From Hymenopus coronatus (Eukaryota > Arthropoda > Insecta > Mantodea > Hymenopodidae): 64,000 nucleotides of DNA. Under the pieces are notes generated by a model, which saw nothing but the letters and a program-made list of their open reading frames with translations, ran no database searches and was not told the DNA's origin. How positions within the stretch are numbered: the first letter of the stretch is position 1; every line of letters starts with the position of its first letter. The stretch spans positions 13,747,001 to 13,811,000 of the forward strand of contig CM060899.1 in NCBI GenBank assembly GCA_030762935.1. Reading direction: 5' to 3'. This document shows, in pieces, positions 55,850 to 64,000 of the stretch. Both the position numbers and the translations under genes were made by a program.

Positions 55850-57042
55850 CAGAAGAAATACGCCGTGAGGTAGCAAGAGCTTACAAAAAGGCAACCCTAC
55901 CTACTTCAAACATCAGCCGAGAAGAAAGTAAAGCGTTACACTCCCTTCGAAAAAACGACAACTTGGTTGTTTTACCAGCTGACAAAGGGAACGCCACGGT
56001 ACTCCTCTCTTCCGTGCAATACCAAGAAAAGGTTCAACAACTGCTGGACGATCCTGCATACAAAACCATTAAAAAGGATCCTACCAACTCTGTAGAAAGA
56101 CGCACCATCCAGCTAATTAAGAAATCCAGCCTTCCTCCTGATGTTCAGAAGACGGTCTCGCCATCTGCCTCCATACCTCCCAGATTATATGGTCTCCCGA
56201 AGATCCATAAGCCTGGGATACCTCTAAGGCCCATAGTGGACGCTATTGGCAGCCCTACCTATCGCCTAGCTCGACATCTGGCACATCTGCTGCAACCAGT
56301 AGTAGGTAAGTGTGTACGCCATGTGAAGAACTCTATACAATTCGCTGAAGTTCTTGACAGCATCAAAGTGAAGCCATCGGACCTGTTAGTTAGTTTCGAT
56401 GTGGTATCTCTCTTCACCAGAGTTCCGCTTGCAGAAACAATACAACTATTGTCAGAACACTTTCCACCTGGTATTATTGCACTGTTTAGTCACACACTTA
56501 CTTCCACTTATTTTCTGTATGGCACCACCTACTACGAGCAGACAGACGGTGTTACCATGGGCTCTTCTCTGTCACCAGCTATTGCCAACTTCTATATGGA
56601 GTTTCTGGAGCATGAAATACTTAACACAGCCCCATTAAAACCTACACATTTTTATAGATATGTAGATGATACATTTGTAATTTGGCCACATGGATTGCAC
56701 ACTCTTCCAGATTTTCTTGCACACCTAAATAGCCTCAGATCACAAATACAGTTCACAATGGAAGTTGAGAAAAATGCTTCCCTCCCATTTCTGGACATTC
56801 TGGTTACCAGAAAAGCGGACGGAACTCTTGGTCATGCCGTCTACCGAAAACCTACACACACGGATCTTTATCTCAACGCAAACAGCTTCCACCATAAGTC
56901 ACAACGAATGGGCATTCTCAACACATTGGCACATAGAGCAGTTTCTGTATCAGACCCAGATAATCTGCAAACGGAATTTCAACACCTAAAATTCCACTCC
57001 AACAAAATGGATATTCAGCTAAGGACATCACATCAGCACTGA
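55850..57042 (+). CDS. Penelope-like element reverse transcriptase (5'-truncated)
   Basis: The open frame runs from 55795, but its first ~18 codons come from the inverted 3' end; true Penelope sequence starts near EEIRREVARAYKKAT. Motifs in order: LPADKGNATVLL; SIPPRLYGLPKIHKPGIPLRPI; SFDVVSLFTRVP (motif A Asp); GVTMGSSLSPAIANFYMEFLE (motif B); FYRYVDDTFVIW (motif C, catalytic DD); ASLPFLDILVTRKADG; and AVYRKPTHTDLYLNANSFH. These are diagnostic of Penelope-like elements. The frame ends at 57042 because of a one-base shift near 57003; the continuation lies in the frame of the nuclease ORF. The N-terminal ~100 or more residues are missing. Confidence 0.9.
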
Positions 57043-57548
57043 AAAGAACCGGACGAAAAAGAAACCCCAGCAAGAACACTCAACAAAAAGACAAGCCAGC
57101 CGCCATAGCCTATATACCGTTTACCGGCAATTTTTCGGGAAAGATTAGTAGATTACTCTACAAATATAATGTCAAAACCATCCATAAGCCACCACCTAAA
57201 ATCAAAAATTTGGTCAGGCCAGTTAAAGATAATTTAGCTCTCAGAGTACCTGGTGTCTACCACATTCCTTGCGCGTACATTGGCCAAACAGGACGGACTA
57301 TTGCCACACGCGTTTCTGAACACCAAAGATCAATAAGGCTTATGCAACCCGAAAAATCTGGACTGGCTGAACAGAGCCACAGAGCTAACTTTACCAACAC
57401 CAAGATAGTGGCAAAGAGTTCGAACTACTGGGAGAGGAGAGTAAAAGAAGCTTTAGCCATCTCATCTGAAACAAATAATCTAAATCGCGATTCTGGCCTA
57501 CAATTAAGTTCAGCATGGACACCAATGTTAAAGAGCCTTAATACCTAA
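57006..57548 (+). CDS. Penelope-like element GIY-YIG endonuclease part
   Basis: In the frame starting AAT 57006 (NGYSAKDITSALKRTGRKRN) the polyprotein continues, with a basic linker and YIPFTGNFSGKISRLLYKYN, to the nuclease: VYHIPCAYIGQTGRTIATRV followed by SEHQRSI (GIY-YIG core with the R..EH motif) and SNYWERRVKEALAIS. It stops at 57548. The nuclease nicks target DNA for target-primed insertion in this family. It is separated from the RT only by the frameshift, so the original product was one RT-EN protein. Confidence 0.85.
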   Translation, partial: NGYSAKDITSALKRTGRKRNPSKNTQQKDKPAAIAYIPFTGNFSGKISRLLYKYNVKTIHKPPPKIKNLVRPVKDNLALRVPGVYHIPCAYIGQTGRTIATRVSEHQRSIRLMQPEKSGLAEQSHRANFTNTKIVAKSSNYWERRVKEALAISSETNNLNRDSGLQLSSAWTPMLKSLNT

Positions 57549-57631
57549 TCCGCTACCTGCAGTCTTCCAAGACTTATTTTCTAGCAGGTGCGTGCTCAAA
57601 CACAAAACATTAGCCGAATAACTGCTATAAG
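57549..57631 (+). mobile_element. Penelope 3' non-coding end
   Basis: Short 3' tail ending ACTGCTATAAG, directly followed by Gag element C. The same tail, inverted, ends at 55568. Confidence 0.75.
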
Positions 57632-59096
57632 ATCAAGATGGCCAAGAAGAAACAGCGCAGACTCGCCGCTGCTAAGGCAGCACCCGACGCCAACTCGTCG
57701 GCAGCCGCCGAGGAGGCAGCTCCTCCGTTGCTACCGGTCCCGGCAAGCCCTGCTTCGCCGCCGGCCGCCACCGCATCTTCGCCGCAACTGCTGCCGCAGT
57801 TGCCGCCATCTCCAACACCGCCGCCGCCCAGCTCCACGTCGCCGCCGCCCCGGTTTAGTGCAGTGGTACGGGGGGTCCCTAGGGACCTTTCCACCAGGCA
57901 CCTTCTCGCCGCAGCGAAATCTAAGTGGCCTTCTTGTTTGAGGGCCACAAGGATAATTTGCAACCGGGGACCTACACCACTTGTGAGGCTGGAGCTTCAG
58001 GATCGTTCGGACCACGACGCTGCCTTGGCGTCAGGGTTGCCCTTGTTAGGGCAACTCCTGGTCGTCGAGGCCAGCAAGATGGAACGTCACCGGCCCTGCC
58101 GTCGCTGTTGTGCCTTCGGGCATACAGCCGACACCTGCTCCTCGTCGCCGCGGTGCCACTACTGTGGCTCCGCCAACACCACCGCCGAGTGCACTGAGCA
58201 CAATCTACGCCGTCGCCGCCGGTTCTGTGCCACCTGCTGTGGCACAGGACATTTCACAGGGCAAGCGCAGTGCCCTCTCTACCCAAGGAGCAGCACTACA
58301 TCACCACCTCCTGCGCGCCGCACCACTCCACCGCAGACATCAACCACCGAGGCCTCACCACCTGCACTCTCAACAGACGCAGCGACGCGAGAAGCCATTC
58401 AGGACCTCCACGCGGAGATCCTGAACGTCGGCGCTCGACTAGCTGCTCTGGAAGAGACATGCAGCCTCCTCACATAGAAGCTGCAGGAACTGCAAGCTTC
58501 CAACGCCGTAGCAGCCACCAGCCAGCAGACTACAGCCGCCGACCTGTCCACCAGGATCGACACCCTACAAGCTGCCAACACCGCCGCCATCTCCACTCTA
58601 CAGGACTCCACCGCTGAGCTGTCCAACCGGATAGCCAGCGTCCAAAATTATCAACAGCAGGTAGCTGAAGGACCATTCCCTCAGCAGCCTAAGACAGCGC
58701 AGCAATTGCTCAGAGAATACCACTCAGAACAAGGGTACACCCGGAAGAATCACCTTAAACTTAACAAACATCACCACTAACTAACTACCCATCACTTACA
58801 CCAATTACTTCTCCAGCGGGGCACTCAGGGCGTAAGTCATGTGTGTCCACTGGCTAATATCTCCATCACTCGCTGTTACTGCCACTGGCAGGCAGCATTC
58901 AGTATCACCAAAAATACGCAGGTGCTTAATGCGGTACTGCAACAGAGAGGCATGGGCCTCCTACTTCCGGTGGGGGTTTTTTGTGAGTAGTGCCACCCTG
59001 GTTCGAGTCCAGGGTGGGGAGTCTCACACTCCCAGGCTTGCCTGGGGTTAGGGCGTTAGTTGCCTTTTCCCCCATCATCAATAAAAAAAAAAAAAG
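57632..59096 (+). mobile_element. Gag-only retroelement C with 9-bp target duplication
   Basis: 5'-truncated leader (ATCAAG), ORF, and a 3' tail with a T-arm-like hairpin, CATCATCAATAAA and poly(A) ending near 59095. TGCTATAAG occurs directly before (57623-57631) and after (59097-59105), a perfect 9-bp duplication. Element C therefore inserted between the Penelope end and element D, reusing the same site. Confidence 0.85.
57638..58780 (+). pseudogene. Gag-like protein of element C, one in-frame stop
   Basis: Starts MAKKKQRRLAAAK; knuckles CRRCCAFGHTADTC, CHYCGSANTTAEC and CATCCGTGHFTGQAQC. TAG at 58475-58477 (CSLLT*KLQELQ, where element B has CAA) interrupts the coiled-coil region. After it the frame continues to the conserved QLLREYHSEQGYTRKNHLKL end at 58780. 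About 35 residues before the C-terminus (HSSPHKNHRLL...) present in A and D are absent. Confidence 0.8.
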
Positions 59097-59105
59097 TGCT
59101 ATAAG

Positions 59106-60617
59106 GTGGGGGCTTCTTCGACTCGTCAAGATGGCCAAGAAGAGACAGCGCAGACTCGCCGCTGCTAAGGCAGCACCCGACGCCTCTTCCTCGACAGCCG
59201 CCGAGGAGGCAGAACCTCCGTTGCAACCGGTCCCGGCAAGCCCTGCTTCGCCGCCGGCCGCCACCACACCCTCGCCGCAACTGCTGCCGCAGTTGCCGCC
59301 ATCACCAACACCATCTCCGCCGAGCTCCACACCGCCACCCCGGTTCAGTGCCGTGGTAAGGGGGCTCCCTCGGGACCTTACCACCCGGCATCTGCTTACC
59401 GCCGCGCAGTCGCGGTGGCCTTCATGCTTGAGGGCCACCCGCATTTTCTGCGACCGGGGGCCAACTCCGTTGGTAAGAGTGGAGCTTCAGTACCCGGCTG
59501 ACCTTGAAGCTGCTTTGACATCAGGGTTGCCCTTATTAGGGCGGCTTCTGCCAGTCGAAGTAAGCAGACAGGAACGCCACCGGCCCTGCCGCCGCTGCTG
59601 CGCCTTCGGGCACAGCCAAGGCTCCTGCACTTCAGCGCCGCGGTGCCATTACTGTGGGACCAGCGTCTTGACGACACAGTGCACTGGGCATGATCTCCGC
59701 CGCCGTCGCCGGTTCTGTGCCACCTGCCGTGCCACAGGACACTTTACTGGCCAGGCCCAGTGTCCCCTTTACCCGAGGGACGGGCGCACCACTCCGCAGC
59801 CAGTACAATCACCGCAGACCCAACACACAGACACAGCGACGCGGGATGCCATTCAGGACCTTCATGCGGAGATCCTGAATATCGGCGCTCGCTTAGCTGA
59901 GTTAGAAGAGGCCTGCACCAGCGTCATCACCAGGAAGCTGCTGGACCTACAAGCTACCACCACCGCCGCCATCTCCACTCTACAGGCCTCCACCGCTGAG
60001 CTGTCCAACCGGATAGCCAGCGTCCAAAATTATCAGCAGCAACATTCGTCTCCACACAAGAACCACCGACTCCTCAGCGACATCCGGCTCATCATCAGGG
60101 AGGAGATGAAGGCCCCGAAGACGACGCCAGGATGGCCACGAAACCACCACAGCGATCCTGAACCTCTGGTTCAGGTAGCTGAAGGACCATTCCCACAGCA
60201 GCCTAAGACAGCGCAGCAATTGCTCAGAGAATACCACTCAGAACAAGGGTACACCAGGAAGAATCACCTTAACCTTTACAAACATCACCACTAACTACCC
60301 TTCACTTACACCAATTACTTCTCCAGCGGGGCACTCAGGGCGCCAGTCATGTGTGTCCACTGGCTAATATCACCATCACTCGCTGTTACTGCCACTGGCA
60401 GGCAGCATTCACTATCACCAAAAATGCGCAGGTGCTTAATAGGGTACTGCAACAGAGAGGCATGGGCCTCCTACTTCCGGTGGGGGTTTTTTGTGAGTAG
60501 TGCCACCCTGGTTCGAATCCAGGGTGGGGAGTCTCACACTCCCAGGCTTGCCTGGGGTTAGGGCGTTAGTTGCCTTTTCCCCCATCATCAATTAAAAAAA
60601 AAAATAAAAAAAAAGAC
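59106..60617 (+). mobile_element. Gag-only retroelement D
   Basis: Leader GTGGGGGCTTCTTCGACTCG, ORF, 3' tail as in A and C, and an A-rich end interrupted by one T (60593-60614). TGCTATAAG precedes it; GACTGCGAGAAAC follows, so a matching 3' duplication is at most ACTGC. The jockey LINE leader begins here. Confidence 0.75.
59131..60294 (+). CDS. Gag-like zinc-knuckle protein of element D (387 aa), intact
   Basis: Start MAKKRQRRLAAAKAA at 59131 (an upstream in-frame ATG at 58990 lies in element C's tail and is ignored). Pro-rich linker to residue 70; RNA-binding-like region RFSAVVRGLPRDLTTRHLLT (71-90); knuckle 1 C153-x2-C156-x4-H161-x4-C166; knuckle 2 from C172/C175; knuckle 3 C196-x2-C199-x4-H204-x6-C211; coiled coil about 230-300; C-terminal QLLREYHSEQGYTRKNHLNL. 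With A it is one of two uninterrupted copies, so the protein was probably selected for or amplified recently. Confidence 0.8.
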   Translation: MAKKRQRRLAAAKAAPDASSSTAAEEAEPPLQPVPASPASPPAATTPSPQLLPQLPPSPTPSPPSSTPPPRFSAVVRGLPRDLTTRHLLTAAQSRWPSCLRATRIFCDRGPTPLVRVELQYPADLEAALTSGLPLLGRLLPVEVSRQERHRPCRRCCAFGHSQGSCTSAPRCHYCGTSVLTTQCTGHDLRRRRRFCATCRATGHFTGQAQCPLYPRDGRTTPQPVQSPQTQHTDTATRDAIQDLHAEILNIGARLAELEEACTSVITRKLLDLQATTTAAISTLQASTAELSNRIASVQNYQQQHSSPHKNHRLLSDIRLIIREEMKAPKTTPGWPRNHHSDPEPLVQVAEGPFPQQPKTAQQLLREYHSEQGYTRKNHLNLYKHHH

Positions 60618-61098
60618 TGCGAGAAACTCTTCGTGAGAAAGCCGTCGCTGATCAATCAGAACCGGCCAGCGGCAGTTCCACTCGCCGGCACTCAACCCAT
60701 TGAGCGCCGCCTCAGCACTAGAAGCCCCACCTCTCCGCTAGCTCAGGCCTGAGTTAGCAACAACAAAGAAGTGGTAGCCCAAGGTTTTTGCAAGGCTGCT
60801 CTAGCTGCCATCGCTAGCCTGCTAGCTTTAACGGATTAGACGGGTAGAGTGGTAAGACCACAGCCAACAGTTTAATACAACTGGTACCAAGGCGCCCCTC
60901 TTGGGGGTTCGGTCCTCTACCACTCACGCCGCTGTGCACCCGCTAGCCGCTCTTTTCTCTCTTTTCTGTCTCTCTTCCTTCCTCTTTCCTATTAGTAACT
61001 AAGCTACCCCCTCCACTAACTTAGGGACATACTAAACTTCAAACAAATAAATAAAGAGAACCTCTCCCTCCTTCGTCCCCCATTCTCCTGAACTTGGG
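60618..61098 (+). mobile_element. Leader (5' UTR) of a jockey-type LINE
   Basis: GC-rich, then pyrimidine-rich sequence between the poly(A) of element D and the first ORF. It contains 7-base complementary ends GGTAGAG (60843-60849) and CTCTACC (60915-60921) around box-like AGAGTGGTAAG and GGTTCGGTCC, a tRNA-like arrangement. The exact 5' end is uncertain. Confidence 0.45.
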
Positions 61099-63194
61099 AT
61101 GACTAAGTTCGGCCGAGTGGTAACCCACTCACCGACTAGCCTGCAGACCGCGGGCACGTTTGTAGTTGCCCGTGACTTCATGGGCGAGGCCGCGGTCGGC
61201 AAGCCTGGATCGGATGAGCTGATCGACCTATCCCTTTCTCCCTCCAACTCTTCCACCCCATCTGCCACCTTCTTTTCCTCCGAATCCTTCTGCTCTCCCC
61301 TCCAACCCCTTTCTTCCTCCTCCTCAGTCGAAACCCTTCCATCTGATCCACCTTGTTCTCCAAACCCGCCTACCTCTCTCCCACTACCCCACACCCCCAC
61401 CCCTGATCCCTGCACTCATTCCAACTCCCCCGCCTCTCACCCATCCACTTCCAATTCTCTCTCAACTCCCACCACCCCCTCCACTTCCATACATGCCACA
61501 CCCTCTCTACCCTCGAGACCCACTGATCCCCGTCTCCGAGCCAAACCTGCCTCAGCATCCTCCCACCCTCCCTCACAGTCCACCCGTACCCTGTTCCCAC
61601 CTCCTTCCAGTATTTCCCCTCTCATTCCTCTTCCACCACCCCCCTCCCGCCCCACCTCGGCCAACTCCAACCCACCGGTTCCTACTCTCCTCTCTCACCC
61701 ACCCAACCTCACCTCCTCACCTGTACCACCCACACCTCCCCCTTCCGCTCCGGTTCACACAACCCCCCACTACCACAATCCTGCTGCACCCCCTCCCGCA
61801 CCTGCTAACCTTCTCAACGCCCCTGGCCCCTCCCAGCCCTCACACTTAAACCTTGCTCCTTCCACTACTCCAACTCCCTTCCCTTCCTCAAACCCTCCTC
61901 AACCTCAACGTCCACTCTCCTATGCCCAAGCGGCGGCGCAGAGAGCGCCCATTTACGTGCACAGGAGCCCGGCCACGCTGGGCTCCCTGGTCACGGAATT
62001 TGATATGCGCTTCGGACACATGGAGTATCTAGTGGCCACGGCGCCCGTGTCGGGGGATGCGATGCTGCGCACCTCCTCCCAGGAGTGCTACACCAATTGG
62101 TGTCAGTTTCTTGAGGAGAGGGGCGAGGCATACTCCCTGACAAGGAGTCTCGACGACCAGTCTTTTAGGCTGGTCGTCAAACATCTCCTCAAACATCTCC
62201 GCCTCGACGGGGTCCAGGAGGAGCTAAAAAGAGAACTCCAGGGTGCCGGGGTACGGGTGCTCCGGGTGACGCAGCTCAGGCGCTTCACGCGAGGGCGTCC
62301 ACTTTTACCGATATACCTGGTTGAGGTCCCTACACAGGAGGATCGAACCATACTCCAAAACCTAAGAACCCTGTGTCACTGCCGTATAGTGGTAGAAGAC
62401 TACAGGCCTCCACTCACTCTACAGCAGTGCGGACGATGCCAACGTCTCGGACACTCCGAGCGAGGCTGCACCGCTTCCCAGCCGGTGTGCTCCAAGTGCA
62501 CCCTGCACCACAATTCAATTACCTGCAACGTTCCTCCCCAGGGCCGTAAATGCGCGCTCTGCACCGGTGAGGGACATGGAGCCCGATGGAAAGCCTGTCC
62601 TGTATACAGGCGACAACTGGACCGGCTCAGGGCGGCCGACGCCTCTCGACGTCCCCGCCAAGAGCTTGGTACCGGCATTCGAGATGAGCGGGCCCACCCA
62701 AGCCGAGCACAGCAGCATGCCTCCCAATGGCAGCCCAGGGAGACTCCAGACACCCGTCCTGTCTCTCCCCCTGCTAGGGACCTTCTCCCTTCCCATCCGC
62801 CCTCCTCTGCATCCAACCCAAACCTAACTGCACCTTCGACCCGAAATCCCAACACCAGAAACCCAGCTCCACAGACCAATGCGAACCCTCCACCCCATCC
62901 TGCTCAACCCAACAACCCCCCCCGCCGGTTACCGAAATCCCTGCTCCTATCCACACCCCGGCAGAACTCTGCAACACCCTTCTCCCTCCAACCATTTCCG
63001 CTTCCCAGCTCCAGAAATCCCTCCTCTTCCCAAGGATGACCTGGTACCAGGCACGTCACGAGGCTGTGAACATCCTCATCCAGCTCCTCACCCAACCCGA
63101 AAACACCCACACTCTCCTCTCCACTTACTCCGGCTTCTTCGCCCTCTTCATTGACCCTGAAGCCAACCTTTTTGACCCAGAACATGACTACTGA
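61099..63194 (+). CDS. Jockey-type LINE ORF1 (Gag), frameshifted near the end
   Basis: The open frame from MTKFGRVVTHSPTSLQ runs to 63039. The first ~270 residues are Ser/Pro/Thr-rich. About residues 290-430 match the PRE_C2HC domain of jockey Gags (LLKHLRLDGVQEELKRELQG; LPIYLVEVPTQEDRTILQNL). Zinc knuckles follow: CGRCQRLGHSERGC, CSKCTLHHNSITC and CALCTGEGHGARWKAC. The natural C-terminus (SASQLQKSLLFPRMTWYQAR, then FFALFIDPEANLFDPEHDY) is in another frame and stops at 63192-63194. The shift lies at or near a run of eight C at 62916-62923. ORF1's TGA overlaps the ORF2 ATG (TGATG), a normal LINE arrangement. Confidence 0.85.
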
Positions 63195-63907
63195 TGGATA
63201 ACGCAAACCCAAAAATACTGACGTGGAATGCCAATGGACTTTACAGACGAAAAGCTGAACTCAAAGACTTCATCAACAGACACCAAATAGACATACTCCT
63301 CATACAGGAAACCCGACTTGCAAAAACCACCAGATACTCCATTCCAGACCACAAAATTTACCGCACCGACAGAGACAGAAGAGGCGGAGGCACAGCGATC
63401 ATCATCAGAAACACAATAGATCACGAAGCTGCCCCTCTGCCTGCCCTCAGCAGGATAGAAGACACGGGGATATATGTTAACCTAAATCGGACCAGAACAC
63501 TAATCATATCAGCATACAACCCTCCAGGCAACCTAATTACCGCGGACCTAGATGCCCTTCTGGCACTAAATCACACTATAATCATTGCAGGAGATCTGAA
63601 TGCGAAGCACCAAATTTGGAACTCTCGCGTAACAAACCAAGAGGGTACCGTTCTCCTCCGACACGAAAACTACTCAGACTATGTAATACATGCCCCAGCA
63701 GAGCACACGTTTATCCCCAACAACAAACAACTGAATCCAGACGTACTAGACATAACACTCACCCGCGGTCTTAATTACCGTTTTACCCTCACTGTTGCCA
63801 ATGAACTTTCCTCAGATCACCTGCCAGTTATCATTACCATACAAGGCTCACTAGCTCCTAAGGTGCTCCCGCCTCGGCGCAACTACAACAAGGCCAATTG
63901 GACTTAA
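63194..63907 (+). CDS. Jockey-type LINE ORF2 start: apurinic-like endonuclease domain, then broken
   Basis: MDNANPKILTWNANGLYRRK (N..G motif), DILLIQETRL (QET), GGGTAIIIRNTI, IIIAGDLNAKHQIWNSR (GDxNAKH) and ELSSDHLPVIITI (SDHLPV) are the endonuclease motifs in correct order. TAA at 63905-63907 follows NKANWT. Just beyond it a frameshift restores ITQEPITSIAELNQAVINLE up to the window edge, so the rest (reverse transcriptase) lies outside and this copy has at least two defects. Confidence 0.9.
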   Translation: MDNANPKILTWNANGLYRRKAELKDFINRHQIDILLIQETRLAKTTRYSIPDHKIYRTDRDRRGGGTAIIIRNTIDHEAAPLPALSRIEDTGIYVNLNRTRTLIISAYNPPGNLITADLDALLALNHTIIIAGDLNAKHQIWNSRVTNQEGTVLLRHENYSDYVIHAPAEHTFIPNNKQLNPDVLDITLTRGLNYRFTLTVANELSSDHLPVIITIQGSLAPKVLPPRRNYNKANWT

Positions 63908-64000
63908 TTTGAAACCACACTACAGAAATCACACAAGAGCCCATCACATCGATAGCAGAACTAAATCAGGCAGTAATAAACCTCGAAAACTTCATCAAAT

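Noticed and set aside
61178..61849. Frames overlapping the Pro/Ser-rich part of the jockey Gag
   Set aside because: Shadow frames of a low-complexity CT-rich coding segment.
43000..63900. Contamination by a GC-rich genome (43-47.5 kb and 52.5-63 kb)
   Set aside because: The GC-rich blocks coincide with retroelement coding regions ending in poly(A) or trinucleotide tails, and family B SINE and host exons are interspersed.

Overview
The window looks like nuclear DNA of an arthropod with a large, transposon-filled genome, most likely an insect. The evidence is spliced C2H2 zinc-finger genes with GT-AG introns, an AT-rich background, several families of tRNA-headed SINEs, mariner, piggyBac-like, Penelope-like, jockey and I-clade elements, and satellites. 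I cannot name the species. Nothing suggests a prokaryotic or viral genome.

Host genes. I recognise one gene complete in its coding part and one that is cut by the window edge. They are paralogs lying head to head. Gene A (minus) has a coding exon at 24599-24093 and a 41-nt exon at 10765-10725; its zinc-finger exon is not in the window and is probably beyond the left edge. Gene B (plus) has exons 39180-39681, 41424-41464 and 48306-49260. They join in phase into a 482-residue protein with an acidic, lysine-rich N-terminus (repeated IKxE motifs) and eight C2H2 fingers plus one degenerate finger. A possible two-exon transposase-like fragment lies at 14423-13825 (minus).

Layout. 1-24 kb: introns of gene A, filled with DDE transposase remnants, mariners, two inverted piggyBac-like elements flanked by TTAA, Penelope endonuclease fragments, LINE and Ty3/gypsy remnants, and many SINEs. 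Some SINE insertions are only 51-66 bp long with perfect 11-13 bp target duplications. 24-39 kb: intergenic space between the divergent genes. It holds a 205-bp inverted repeat upstream of gene A, an I-clade LINE 3' end, a purine-rich minisatellite (33.05-34.19 kb), a near full-length mariner (34812-36142) and a 96-bp satellite (36.15-38.66 kb). 39-49 kb: gene B, with a degenerate 5.4-kb I-clade LINE antisense in its second intron. 50.5-52.2 kb: a LINE 3' part with a 417-bp tandem duplication.

52.2-60.6 kb is the most unusual part. A Penelope-like element (reverse transcriptase plus GIY-YIG nuclease) carries an inverted copy of its own 3' end. On both sides it is flanked by stacked GC-rich elements that encode only a zinc-knuckle Gag protein, two on the minus strand to the left and two on the plus strand to the right. 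Most junctions carry the same short site, TGCTATA, which matches a TATA-like motif (TATAAATA) at the start of a Penelope pseudo-LTR segment found next to the stack at 52.45 kb. That segment also contains a hammerhead-ribozyme-like core. From about 60.6 kb to the right edge is a jockey-type LINE with its own Gag, followed by an endonuclease ORF that breaks down at 63.9 kb.

Most coding capacity here belongs to transposable elements in different states of decay. The paralogous zinc-finger genes are the only convincing host genes. All family assignments come from reading motifs by eye; no searches were run.
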